Shown here: positions 15,789 to 24,495 of the stretch, piece by piece
How the letters are laid out: each line of letters starts with the position of its first letter
Numbering within the stretch: the first letter of the stretch is position 1
From: Eubacteriales bacterium
GTDB lineage: Bacteria; Bacillota; Clostridia; Lachnospirales; Lachnospiraceae
NCBI GenBank assembly: GCA_030536995.1
Contig: JAUNOY010000003.1
Location: 1-64,000, forward strand
Reading direction: 5' to 3'
DNA: 64,000 bases
Program-made: the position numbers and the translations under genes
Notes under the pieces: generated by a model
Told to the model about the DNA's origin: nothing
Seen by the model: only the letters and a program-made list of their open reading frames with translations
Database searches by the model: none

Positions 15789-15829
15789 CGCATCGGCAGA
15801 CAGCACACTTCCCCCAGTCTGCCGATGCG
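15789..15829 (+). promoter_or_regulatory. Conserved leader hairpin (copy 4)
   Basis: CGCATCGGCAGAC (15789-15801) pairs perfectly with GTCTGCCGATGCG (15817-15829) around AGCACACTTCCCCCA. The stem sequence is wholly different from copies 1-3, yet pairing and loop are kept. Confidence 0.65.
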
Positions 15830-15852
15830 ATTCAGAAAAGGAGCGATTATTT

Positions 15853-17766
15853 ATGAAGAAAAAAAATTTATGGATGATTTGTGCCACAGCCGTATCTATG
15901 GCAGCAGGCAGCACCGTATACGCCGCGGATTTCTCCGACGGTGAAGCGCCGGTTATAAGCGCTGAAGAACCACAGCTTATGGATTCCGCAGAAATTTTTG
16001 ACGATGGAAGCCTTAAAGAACAGGAACCGGTTTTCGGCGATACTGTTTCTGAAACGGAGCTTCCTCCCGCAGAAGTTACGGCTTCGGACGTTCCTCTTGA
16101 CGAAACCCATTTTCCTAATAACAATTTCCGGCAAATGCTTTCTCAGAAAGCTTTCGACCAGAACGAAAACGGTATTCTGGAAGCATCCGAAATTAAGTCT
16201 ATAACAAAAATAACCTCTGATACTCTAAAGGAATTCGGAGCGCCACTTTTCGAAACCTCTATGTACGGCTACCAGTATCTCACTGCTCTGGAAGAACTTG
16301 ACCTTCAATTCCCGGATGAGAATCTGCTCCCGGAATATGCAGTCCTTGACTTTTCCATGCTTCCCAATCTCCGGACTCTCAGTATCAGCACCTACTGGCA
16401 GGATTTCAGTACCGGGGACAGACAAGGCTCCTCCCCTGTAGCTATAAATCTTTCCGGAAATGCACGGCTGACAGATTTAACAGTTTCCTGTGATGTATCC
16501 ATTAAGGTCTTGCCTGCTGAATGTAATATCCGCACATACCGTCTGGAATGTTGGGCAAACGAATACTCCTTCAACCATACAGCCCATCCGGACAACACGG
16601 CTCACCTGTTGGATACAGTCCGTCATATCCCTTCTCTGGAAGAGCTTCGTATTGCCGCTTTCCCTAAGGTAATACCTGATACCTCAGGAAATCCTGCGCT
16701 GAAAAAACTTATTATCAGCGGACAAACGGAAACTCCTGCCGATGTAACTCTCGATCTTACTTCCAATGGGAATCTGACAGAACTCAGGTTGAGCAACTGC
16801 GCTTTGAATCAGTATACGCTGGATCTTTCCAATTGTACCAGAATGGAGAATCTGGAGCTGACAGACCTTCTTGTAAAGCCTACCTCCTCTGAGAATGGGC
16901 TTTCTTTCCTTGATCTGGGAAGCTGCAGTGCAAAAAATGTAACCATTTCCCAAATTGAAGCCTCCGTTAAAATCGGCACGGCAGGCTATCTGAACCTTCG
17001 CGATATCCAGAACTGGAATCCTGACCGTTTCAAAGACAGTTCCGGTTTTTACGTAAATAATTCCAAATTATATCCTGAAATGGACTCTGAACCGGTAGAT
17101 ACTATTACCTGTTATCTTAACGACGAAAAAACAATTGAAGCTAATTATCGCCTGTTTACAGGGCGCCTTCACAACCCGGATATGGTTTCCGGTCTTAAGA
17201 TAAAAGATAAAACTACCTCTTCTCTTACCTGTCAGTGGAATCCGGTAAAACGTGAGCACGACGGCTATGTGGTATATGTTCAGGACAGCGATACAAATGA
17301 AACTGTCAAACGCATAAAGGTAAAGAAATCTGCTACCTCTCTGAAGGTCAGTGGTCTGGAAGCAGGTCAGCTCTATAAGGTAGTTGTCCGCGCCTATAAC
17401 AAACATGATGGAAAAAATTATTATTCCACTCACTACAAGGGCAGCATTCTCTGCTTCACCGCCCCGAAAACTCCCTCGCTAAAAGCGGAGGTAACGGATA
17501 ACCGCAAGGTAAAACTCACATGGAAAAAAACTCCGTCTGCCTATCGTGACGGCTACAGCGAATATGTCATCTATTATCGCAATGCCAAAGACAAGAATTT
17601 CAAGAAGCTTGCTGAGCTTCCTGATACCAAACAGAAATTTACTACAAAGAAATTAAAGAAAGGCAATACCTACTATTTCCGTATGCGCAGCGTCATCTGC
17701 GACGAAGACGGAAATTACACCACTAAAGGCTCATACTCAGAAACAATCAAAGTAACCATTAAATAG
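15853..17766 (+). CDS. Secreted LRR/Fn3 surface protein C
   Basis: The product is 637 aa with ATG after AAAAGGAGCG. The signal peptide (MKKKNLWMICATAVSMAAGSTV) and acidic linker are close to A and B. An EF-hand-like loop DQNENGILEASE follows, then leucine-rich segments such as LDLTSNGNLTELRLSNC and LDLSNCTRMENLELTDL. Two Fn3-like modules end in KGSYSETIKVTIK. No cell-wall anchor is visible. It is followed by a good terminator. It resembles the 17919 protein in the LRR region (both have a SSENGLSFLDLG segment), so those two share a more recent common ancestor there. Confidence 0.88.
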   Translation: MKKKNLWMICATAVSMAAGSTVYAADFSDGEAPVISAEEPQLMDSAEIFDDGSLKEQEPVFGDTVSETELPPAEVTASDVPLDETHFPNNNFRQMLSQKAFDQNENGILEASEIKSITKITSDTLKEFGAPLFETSMYGYQYLTALEELDLQFPDENLLPEYAVLDFSMLPNLRTLSISTYWQDFSTGDRQGSSPVAINLSGNARLTDLTVSCDVSIKVLPAECNIRTYRLECWANEYSFNHTAHPDNTAHLLDTVRHIPSLEELRIAAFPKVIPDTSGNPALKKLIISGQTETPADVTLDLTSNGNLTELRLSNCALNQYTLDLSNCTRMENLELTDLLVKPTSSENGLSFLDLGSCSAKNVTISQIEASVKIGTAGYLNLRDIQNWNPDRFKDSSGFYVNNSKLYPEMDSEPVDTITCYLNDEKTIEANYRLFTGRLHNPDMVSGLKIKDKTTSSLTCQWNPVKREHDGYVVYVQDSDTNETVKRIKVKKSATSLKVSGLEAGQLYKVVVRAYNKHDGKNYYSTHYKGSILCFTAPKTPSLKAEVTDNRKVKLTWKKTPSAYRDGYSEYVIYYRNAKDKNFKKLAELPDTKQKFTTKKLKKGNTYYFRMRSVICDEDGNYTTKGSYSETIKVTIK

Positions 17767-17799
17767 TTTTCAGGAATCTTTTTTAAATATACTTCAAAG

Positions 17800-17832
17800 C
17801 AGGCCGGGATAATTTTCCCCGGTCTGTTTTTT
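17800..17832 (+). terminator. Rho-independent terminator after surface gene C
   Basis: CAGGCCGGG (17800-17808) pairs with CCCGGTCTG (17818-17826, one G-U), followed by six T. Confidence 0.85.
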
Positions 17833-17918
17833 AAGCAAAATGAACAAAATATGTGGAAATTCAGTCATTTTTGTATTATTATGTTACTATAAAGAATAAA
17901 CAAGGAAGTACACAACAT

Positions 17919-19418
17919 ATGAAAAGAAAAACATTTATTCTCCCACTTGCAGCAGCTGCGCTGCTGACAGCAGCCATGTTTTCGGATTCCGGAATTGAGG
18001 TTTCCGCAGCCTCCCCTGAATCTGTTTCTATTGATGAAGCTCATTTCCCGGACAGTAATTTTCGGGACTATCTCTCCATGCCGGAGAGAGACCTTAACCA
18101 GAATGGCTCTCTGGAGGCCGTCGAGCTTGCACAGATAACGACTCTGACTTCCGATACAGTCGAGAACAGCGGCTTATACTACGATGACATCTCCATGAAC
18201 GGATACCAGTACCTGACTTCCCTAAAAAATCTGGAGCTTCATATCATGATGGAAGACAATCCTGCCCAGCTTATGAAACTGGATTTTTCCTCTCTTCCGG
18301 ATTTGAGGATTCTGAAAGTGGATACTGCTTTCCCTGACGATTTGTCCTCCCCTGTTTCTCTTGACCTGACGCGAAATTCCAGTCTTAAAGAGCTGTCTGT
18401 AAGCTGTGACTGTTCTATTAGCGCTCTGCCTGAAAAATGCAGCATCCTGAAATACTCCATAGCCTGCTGGTACTATGAGGAATGCACAGTTTCCCACAAT
18501 CACCCCGAAAATGAGGACAACCTTCTGGGAATCATAAAACATATTCCTACGCTTCAGGAGCTTGATATCACCAATATCCAGAAGCTTTCCCCTGATACCT
18601 CCCATAATCCGGAACTTAAGAAACTGACTGTTTCAGGAATTGACAACGATCCTCTGCTTTCTCTTGACCTGACTTCCAACTATAAGCTCACTGACCTGAC
18701 TCTGTATTCCTGTAAGCTGAACCAGTACACCCTTGACTTATCCGCCTGTACAGAACTTAATAATCTGACTCTGGAATTGCTGCAGGTAAAAAGAGCCTCC
18801 TCCGAAAACGGTCTTTCCTTCCTCGATCTGGGTAAATGCCATGCCAGAAATGCAAAAATTGACGAGTTATTTACAGATGCCGTATGCGGTGGCAGCGGAT
18901 ATCTGAATCTTAAAGATATCCCAAACTGGAATCCTGACCGTCTCAAGGAAACCGGACGTTTCTATGAAGAAGATTCCAAGCTGTTTCCGGTTATCGACAC
19001 AGATGAGAACGACTCAAGAGAATCCGGAACCATCGTATATTATCTGGACGAAGACAAAACTCTTCCTGTCATCTGCCACATTTATATGGCAAATGTATAC
19101 AGCCCCGAAATGGTCACAGGTCTGGAAGTCACAGCAAGTACGGATACTACTCTGACCTGTAAATGGAATCCGGTAAAAAGGCCTCACGACGGCTATGTCC
19201 TCTACGCCTATGACAGCGAAACAGATGAAAAGCTGCAGCGCGTTCCGCTTCCCAAAGAACAGACCTCAGCCACTCTCGAAGGTCTGACCCCCGGCAAACG
19301 CTATAAAATCGTTATCCGCGCCTTTAAAAGACAGGGCAAACAAAATTACTACTCTGCCCATTATATCGGAAACATTGTCTGTGAAACACAGCCCGGAACC
19401 TCTGTTCCGGCTCAATAA
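17919..19418 (+). CDS. Shorter secreted LRR/Fn3 surface protein D
   Basis: The product is 499 aa from the ATG at 17919 (AAGGAAG upstream); an in-frame ATG at 17853 lies before the likely promoter. The signal peptide is MKRKTFILPLAAAALLTAAMF. The acidic linker of the other copies is missing. An EF-hand-like DLNQNGSLEAVE loop and an LRR region follow, with one Fn3-like module (~410-490) and a GTSVPAQ end, so the second Fn3 module is absent. It lacks both the conserved leader hairpin and a clear direct-repeat promoter, so it may be regulated differently from its neighbours. A TATAAA -10 lies at about 17888. Confidence 0.85.
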   Translation: MKRKTFILPLAAAALLTAAMFSDSGIEVSAASPESVSIDEAHFPDSNFRDYLSMPERDLNQNGSLEAVELAQITTLTSDTVENSGLYYDDISMNGYQYLTSLKNLELHIMMEDNPAQLMKLDFSSLPDLRILKVDTAFPDDLSSPVSLDLTRNSSLKELSVSCDCSISALPEKCSILKYSIACWYYEECTVSHNHPENEDNLLGIIKHIPTLQELDITNIQKLSPDTSHNPELKKLTVSGIDNDPLLSLDLTSNYKLTDLTLYSCKLNQYTLDLSACTELNNLTLELLQVKRASSENGLSFLDLGKCHARNAKIDELFTDAVCGGSGYLNLKDIPNWNPDRLKETGRFYEEDSKLFPVIDTDENDSRESGTIVYYLDEDKTLPVICHIYMANVYSPEMVTGLEVTASTDTTLTCKWNPVKRPHDGYVLYAYDSETDEKLQRVPLPKEQTSATLEGLTPGKRYKIVIRAFKRQGKQNYYSAHYIGNIVCETQPGTSVPAQ

Positions 19419-19429
19419 GCACCACATAC

Positions 19430-19485
19430 AATAAGGAGCATTCCCTTCACATACTGCATGTGAAAGGAACGCTCCTTATTTTTAT
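19430..19485. terminator. Bidirectional terminator between convergent genes
   Basis: AATAAGGAGC pairs with GCTCCTTATT, with an inner TTCACAT/ATGTGAA helix. T runs follow in both directions. Confidence 0.85.
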
Positions 19486-22400
19486 TCCACACTCTTTAAG
19501 GATTCTACCATATGAATCTTTTTCAGTTTAAAATGCATAAAAAGATTTACGATTACAGAAAATCCAACGGTAAACAATCCGCTGTAAAGGAAGCTCACCG
19601 GCTTGATATTCCGTCCGAACATCACCGCATCCACCTCAACTGTAGTTATGATATAACGATGGAGGAAGATACCGAATACTGCTCCTGCAAGAACCCCGAT
19701 AAAGGTCAGCAGAACATTTTCACGGAATACGTAAGCCGAAACCTCTTTGTCATAAAATCCCAGAACTTTAAGTGTTGCAAGCTCTCTCTGGCGTTCTGTA
19801 ATGTTAATATTGTTAAGATTATAAAGCACTACGAAAGCAAGCATTCCCGCTGAAACGATCAGAACTACAATAACCATTCCAAGGGTGCTCAGCATACGCT
19901 CCAACTGTGCGGAAAGACTGCTGGTATAACTGATACTTAAGGCTGCCGGATATTTCAGAACTTCATTTCCCGTATCTGTCATCTTATCCTTATACTCTTC
20001 CTTCATGGTAAAAACAGTATTCAGATATTCCGGCTTTTCCCCAAAGGCCTCCTCATACACCTTCTGCGTCATATATACATAGTGTCCCATGTAATTCTCT
20101 GTAATGAGCGCAACCTTCACCTGATATTGCGTATTCTCTTTCGTAAGTGTAATCTCATCTCCGACCTCAAGTCCCAAAAGGCTCGCCGTCTTTTCACAGA
20201 TTACAGCTCCTTCATCTGTCAGTTCATATTCTTCGCGGGTAATTCTGTTTCTAAGTGTCACATCCCTGCCAAATCCTTCCAAATCTTCGGGAACATATAC
20301 ATAAACGCTTAAATTGGATCTGCCTCTTGGCGCATCCATCTTGGTAAGCTGAATATGGGTGTAATGGTCAAGCTGCGTATTGCTTTCCAGATAAGCCTCC
20401 AGCTCCTCTTTCTCTTTATCAGATGCGTCTTCGTCTCCGATAATCGTTCCGTCATAATGCTGAAGCTTCGTGTACTGCTTCGCCGCGATATCCATAATGG
20501 AATCCTGAATTCCGAATCCTACAAGCATCAGCGCCATACTTCCCGCTATGCCGAAAATCGTCATAAACAGACGCTTTTTATAGCGGAAAAGATTTCGAAG
20601 CGTAGACTTCCATGTGAAGCTTAAATGCTTCCAGATAAATGTCAGACGCTCTGCCAGAACACGCTTGCCCTCCTTCGGAGCCGGAGGTCTCATCAGCGAT
20701 GCAGGCGTTTCCACCAGCGCTCTGTAACAGGAAAACAGGGTAGCTCCGATGGTACAGAATATCGCAGCTCCTGACGCGATCATGGCAAACTGGAATTCAT
20801 AGTGAATCTGCAGATTGCTTGCCATATTGTGATACATGATTCCGTATGCCGTTATAATGATATAGGGAAGTATTTTTTCCCCGATCAGAATCCCCAGAAT
20901 ACTTCCGCCTACAGTCGCGAGCAGGGCGTAATTGATATATTTGGATGCTATGGCATATTTCCCGTATCCGAGAGCCTTCAAAGTTCCAATCTGGGTACGC
21001 TGTTCTTCTACCATTCGCGTCATGGTCGTCAGACTCACAAGGGCGGCTACCAGGAAGAAAATCACCGGGAAAACCTGCCCAATGTTTCGAATCCTGTCTG
21101 CATTGTCCCCGTAATCAGAGTACTCCGGCAGGTCGTGCCTGTCTGTAACAATCCACTCCGGCTGTTCCAGTTCGTCAATTTCTTTCTGGGCGTCTTCTAT
21201 TTCTTTTTCGCCGTCTGCAATTTCCTTTTCTGCATCCGCCTTTGCCTCTTCGTATTCCTTCTGACCGTCTGCAAGCTCTTTTTCGCCGTCTTTAATCTCT
21301 TTCCTTGCGTCCGCAAGCTCTTTTTCACCGTCTGCAATTTCCTTTTCGCCGTCTGCAAGCTCTTTTTCACTGTCGCGGATTTCCTTCTCTCCGTCTGAGA
21401 GCTTCTTCTCATTTGTCCGAATCTGTTCCTCCGCAGATACAAGCTGCCCTTCACTTGCATCAATTTCAGCCTGTCCCTGAAGAAGTTCCTGCTTTCCTGC
21501 GTCCAACTGCTGCTTTGCAGCCTTGATTTCCTTTTCTTTTTCCTTGATTTCCTGCTTTGCAGGTTCAAGCTTCGCTTCCTGAGCTCTAAGCTCTTCCCAG
21601 CCCCTGTCTATTTCTTCCTGGGCTTTCGGAAGTCCTGCCTCCTTTTCCAGAAGAAGCTGTTCCTGAGCATCAAGCTCTGCATACCCCTTCTCAATTGCCG
21701 CAAGCCCTGCCTCCAGCTCGCTTCTTGAAGCGGCAAGCTGTGCACGGTTTGCCTCTATTTCTGCTTTCCGGCTGTCTACAGTCTGCTGGAATGCCTCAAT
21801 CTGTACTGCCATCTGTGCAAGCTGCTCTTCTGTATACTGTCCGGAAGCTGCCGCCTGCTCATACTGCGCTTTCATCGCTTCAAGCTGTGCAATTGCCTCT
21901 GCAAGAGCAGCCTCTCCCTGTGCAAGCGCTGCTTCTCCCTGAACTACCTGCTCAAGACCTGCCTCACACTGGGCTTTTTTGTTTCCAAGCTCCGCTCTTC
22001 CTGCTGCAATCTGTTTTTTGCCTTCCTCTATCTGGATTTTTCCAGAGTCAAGCTCTGCCTGTGCATCCTGAAGCTTTTGCTTTCCCTGCTCAATCTGGGC
22101 AATTCCTTTTTCCAGTTCTTTCTTGCCTGCATCAAACTGCTTTTTGCCTTCGTCATATTTCTTTTTATTTACATTATACTCTTCCCAGCCGGCAGCAATC
22201 GTATTCTTCGCATCTGTAAGCTGATTCCAGCCGTCTGCTGTCTTAGCTTTTGCATCTGCAAGCTGTACCCTGCCGTCTGCAATTTCTTTTTTTGCATCTG
22301 CAAGCTGTACACGACCGTCTTCCAGTTCTTTCCTTGCATCCTCAAGCTCTTTTTTGCCTTTATTATACTCTTTTTTGCCATTCTTTAATTCTTTTTCGGC

Positions 22401-23258
22401 TTCTTTTATTTCTTTCGCCGCCTTGTCCAGTTCCTCTTCGGCTTCTTTCTTACCATCCTCCAGTTCTTTTCTGGCATCGTCAAGTTCTGCCTGCGCGTCT
22501 GCGACAACTGAATTATAACGATATTCACATCGCTCCTTCTCAATGCCCTCCACACGCTCCATAATCTTGTCTATCAGATTGTCATAGCCGTCTGTATAGC
22601 TTGTCTGCTCTCTTGCGCCATGAACCTGAATATAAATCTGCGTAAAAATCTCCTGGTCGAAATCTTCCGGAAGTACATAGGCAAAACCGTTGACCTCTCC
22701 GGAACCAATGGTACTGTTGCCTCTGTTAAAAGATATGTAAAGAGGAGAGCTTCCAATTCCTGTAACTGTGAATTCCTCCCTGAGAAGAAGCTCGCTGTCT
22801 TCCTCCTGTGTCAGAGAAATCTTGTCTCCCACCTGATATCCCTGAGCCTCTGCAAAGGCGCTGTCCAGAAAAATCTCACCGCTTTTTTCCGGAATCCTGC
22901 CTTCCTTTGCTTTGAGGGCATTCATGCGTTCATTGACAGACTCGATATGCAGAACTCTCACACTTTCTCCGTCTTCACAAACTACATCTGTGGAATAGGC
23001 GCCTTCCGCATCTTCCACACCGCTGACACTTTTTACGGCGTCTACATCCTCCTGTGTAAGCCCCATAGTTCCCATAACCTTCAGATCCATCAGCTTCGCT
23101 TCGTCATAGTAGGCGTCTCCGGAAAAACGCATATCAGGAGAGGATGCCTGAATGCCTGAGAAAAATGCAACTCCAAGCGCAACAATAAAAAAGATTGAAA
23201 TAAATCTTGCCTTATTCCTTCGAATTTCCATCCAGAAATCCTTATGTAGTGCTTTCAT
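19482..23258 (-). CDS. FtsX-type ABC transporter permease with very long coiled coil
   Basis: The product is 1258 aa. There is one N-terminal membrane helix (~18-38) and an extracellular MacB-like region (~45-245). A heptad-rich helix of roughly 450 residues (~255-715) is built from runs such as ADGEKELADARKEIKDGEKE. A first FtsX permease block (~735-860, with three helices) follows. A second MacB-like region (~905-1120) and a final FtsX block (~1130-1250) complete the protein. The ATPase gene follows the usual order directly upstream (11-bp gap), so the pair forms one exporter. The coiled coil should project outside the membrane and may reach the cell wall. The substrate is unknown. Confidence 0.9.
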   Translation of the reverse strand: MKALHKDFWMEIRRNKARFISIFFIVALGVAFFSGIQASSPDMRFSGDAYYDEAKLMDLKVMGTMGLTQEDVDAVKSVSGVEDAEGAYSTDVVCEDGESVRVLHIESVNERMNALKAKEGRIPEKSGEIFLDSAFAEAQGYQVGDKISLTQEEDSELLLREEFTVTGIGSSPLYISFNRGNSTIGSGEVNGFAYVLPEDFDQEIFTQIYIQVHGAREQTSYTDGYDNLIDKIMERVEGIEKERCEYRYNSVVADAQAELDDARKELEDGKKEAEEELDKAAKEIKEAEKELKNGKKEYNKGKKELEDARKELEDGRVQLADAKKEIADGRVQLADAKAKTADGWNQLTDAKNTIAAGWEEYNVNKKKYDEGKKQFDAGKKELEKGIAQIEQGKQKLQDAQAELDSGKIQIEEGKKQIAAGRAELGNKKAQCEAGLEQVVQGEAALAQGEAALAEAIAQLEAMKAQYEQAAASGQYTEEQLAQMAVQIEAFQQTVDSRKAEIEANRAQLAASRSELEAGLAAIEKGYAELDAQEQLLLEKEAGLPKAQEEIDRGWEELRAQEAKLEPAKQEIKEKEKEIKAAKQQLDAGKQELLQGQAEIDASEGQLVSAEEQIRTNEKKLSDGEKEIRDSEKELADGEKEIADGEKELADARKEIKDGEKELADGQKEYEEAKADAEKEIADGEKEIEDAQKEIDELEQPEWIVTDRHDLPEYSDYGDNADRIRNIGQVFPVIFFLVAALVSLTTMTRMVEEQRTQIGTLKALGYGKYAIASKYINYALLATVGGSILGILIGEKILPYIIITAYGIMYHNMASNLQIHYEFQFAMIASGAAIFCTIGATLFSCYRALVETPASLMRPPAPKEGKRVLAERLTFIWKHLSFTWKSTLRNLFRYKKRLFMTIFGIAGSMALMLVGFGIQDSIMDIAAKQYTKLQHYDGTIIGDEDASDKEKEELEAYLESNTQLDHYTHIQLTKMDAPRGRSNLSVYVYVPEDLEGFGRDVTLRNRITREEYELTDEGAVICEKTASLLGLEVGDEITLTKENTQYQVKVALITENYMGHYVYMTQKVYEEAFGEKPEYLNTVFTMKEEYKDKMTDTGNEVLKYPAALSISYTSSLSAQLERMLSTLGMVIVVLIVSAGMLAFVVLYNLNNINITERQRELATLKVLGFYDKEVSAYVFRENVLLTFIGVLAGAVFGIFLHRYIITTVEVDAVMFGRNIKPVSFLYSGLFTVGFSVIVNLFMHFKLKKIHMVESLKSVE

Positions 23259-23268
23259 CCCACATCAC

Positions 23269-23976
23269 CTACCATTCTATTTCCTCCACTGGGGTAGGAT
23301 GTTCATTTAATGTCATTTTTGATACTTTTCCGTTTTTAATTTTAATCACCCTGTCAGCCATGGGCGTCAGGGCAGAGTTGTGGGTGATTACGATAACGGT
23401 CATTCCCTTTTCTCTGCACATATCCTGCAAAAGCTTCAAAATCGCTTTGCCTGTCTGGTAATCCAGAGCGCCTGTCGGTTCGTCGCACAGCAAAAGCTTG
23501 GGATTTTTAGCAAGGGCACGGGCAATGGAAACCCTCTGCTGCTCCCCGCCGGAAAGCTGCGCAGGAAAATTGGCAAGGCGGTCTTTTAACCCCACCTCCT
23601 CCAGAACCTGTCTGGCGTCCAGAGGATCGGAACAGATTTGCAGCGCAAGCTCTACATTCTCCAAAGCTGTCAGATTCGGCACCAGATTATAGAATTGAAA
23701 TACAAATCCAATATCATCTCTTCGATAGGAGGTAAGCTGCTTATTGGAATACTTTGCAATATCCTTGCCGTCCACCCAAACCTTTCCGCTAGTTGCCTTA
23801 TCCATTCCACCAAGAATATTCAGAACCGTAGTCTTGCCTGCACCGCTGGGACCTACTACTACCACAAATTCCCCCTCTGCGATCTGGAAGCTGATTTCAT
23901 CTACAGCCACAATTTTAACCTCTTTTGTTCCGTATATTTTAGAAACATTTTCCAGTTTCACATAGTCTTCTTTCAT
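23269..23976 (-). CDS. ABC transporter ATP-binding protein (MacB/LolD type)
   Basis: The product is 235 aa from the ATG at 23976, which lies eight nt after AGGAG; an ATG two codons earlier is too close to it. Walker A is GPSGAGKT, the Q-loop lies in [14 protein letters not shown], the signature is [15 protein letters not shown], and Walker B is [12 protein letters not shown]. The tightly linked permease at 19482 is its partner. This subfamily powers export or mechanotransmission by FtsX-type permeases rather than uptake. Confidence 0.95.
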   Translation of the reverse strand: MKEDYVKLENVSKIYGTKEVKIVAVDEISFQIAEGEFVVVVGPSGAGKTTVLNILGGMDKATSGKVWVDGKDIAKYSNKQLTSYRRDDIGFVFQFYNLVPNLTALENVELALQICSDPLDARQVLEEVGLKDRLANFPAQLSGGEQQRVSIARALAKNPKLLLCDEPTGALDYQTGKAILKLLQDMCREKGMTVIVITHNSALTPMADRVIKIKNGKVSKMTLNEHPTPVEEIEW

Positions 23977-24032
23977 TTGCATCTCTCCTGTCAGAATACT
24001 TTTTTTCAGTATAACATTACAGAAGTTTTTGT

Positions 24033-24236
24033 TCAATTCTTTCCCTGCTTTTCTTTCTTTTTTCTCCTGGTCATCAATCCTCCGATTCTTCCTGTTTCCT
24101 TAGCGGAAAGACTTTTCCAACCTGTTTCCAGAACCTTGTCCAGAATCCCCAGTTCCTGTGCGATTTCATATTTTATACTTTCTTCTTTCGAAAGACTTCC
24201 GTTTTTAAAAGCTTCTACTTCCTTGTCTCTGTTCAT
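24033..24236 (-). CDS. Small acid-soluble spore protein, alpha/beta type (SspF/H-like)
   Basis: The product is 67 aa from the ATG at 24236, preceded by AAAGGAGAG; a longer frame to 24329 lacks a ribosome site. The core KYEIAQELGILDKV...GWKSLSAKETGRIGGLM is the spore-protein pattern: an N-terminal E-IA-ELG cleavage/DNA-contact region and the later G-IGG-M segment. The C-terminal RRKKKEK is basic. Such proteins coat and protect DNA in dormant spores. The gene shows that the organism's lineage sporulates. It lies just upstream of the ABC pair on the same strand, probably as a separate unit. Confidence 0.8.
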   Translation of the reverse strand: MNRDKEVEAFKNGSLSKEESIKYEIAQELGILDKVLETGWKSLSAKETGRIGGLMTRRKKKEKQGKN

Positions 24237-24495
24237 GCCTCTTCTCTCCTTTACACCATCCGGAAAATTCCTGCATCTCTTATTTTCAGTTAAATCTGCA
24301 TATTTAATTATGAACAGACTCTTTTCCAAATATACGCCCTTTCCCGAATTTGTAAATTTTTGAATCTTTGAACAATTTGGACTCTTTTCTTTTACCCATT
24401 AAATTTTCTTGCGTTTACCAAAAAACCTTGTTATAATCAAACCACCAGATTAGCCTCTGGTGTTATTATATAAACAGTAGAAAGGAGATTTATTT

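Noticed and set aside
11280-15840. Leader hairpins considered as c-di-GMP riboswitches, which often control adhesins
   Set aside because: They are single short hairpins without the conserved multi-helix core of either c-di-GMP class.
11578-16204. Repeated plus-strand frames beginning MPQPQLWQQ inside the surface genes
   Set aside because: They recur only because the 5' coding regions of the paralogues are nearly identical; this is an out-of-frame reading of the signal peptide and linker.
17850-17900. LytTR-type promoter for the 17919 gene
   Set aside because: A half-site-like GGAAATTCAG is present near the right distance, but no matching upstream half-site or exact spacing was found.
20800-22400. 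Many long open frames on the plus strand opposite the coiled-coil permease
   Set aside because: They mirror the repetitive heptad coding of the minus-strand gene, lack ribosome sites and show low-complexity products.
21200-22500. Repeats in the permease gene considered as a CRISPR-like array
   Set aside because: The periodicity follows codons of a coiled coil within one open frame, without constant repeats and unique spacers.
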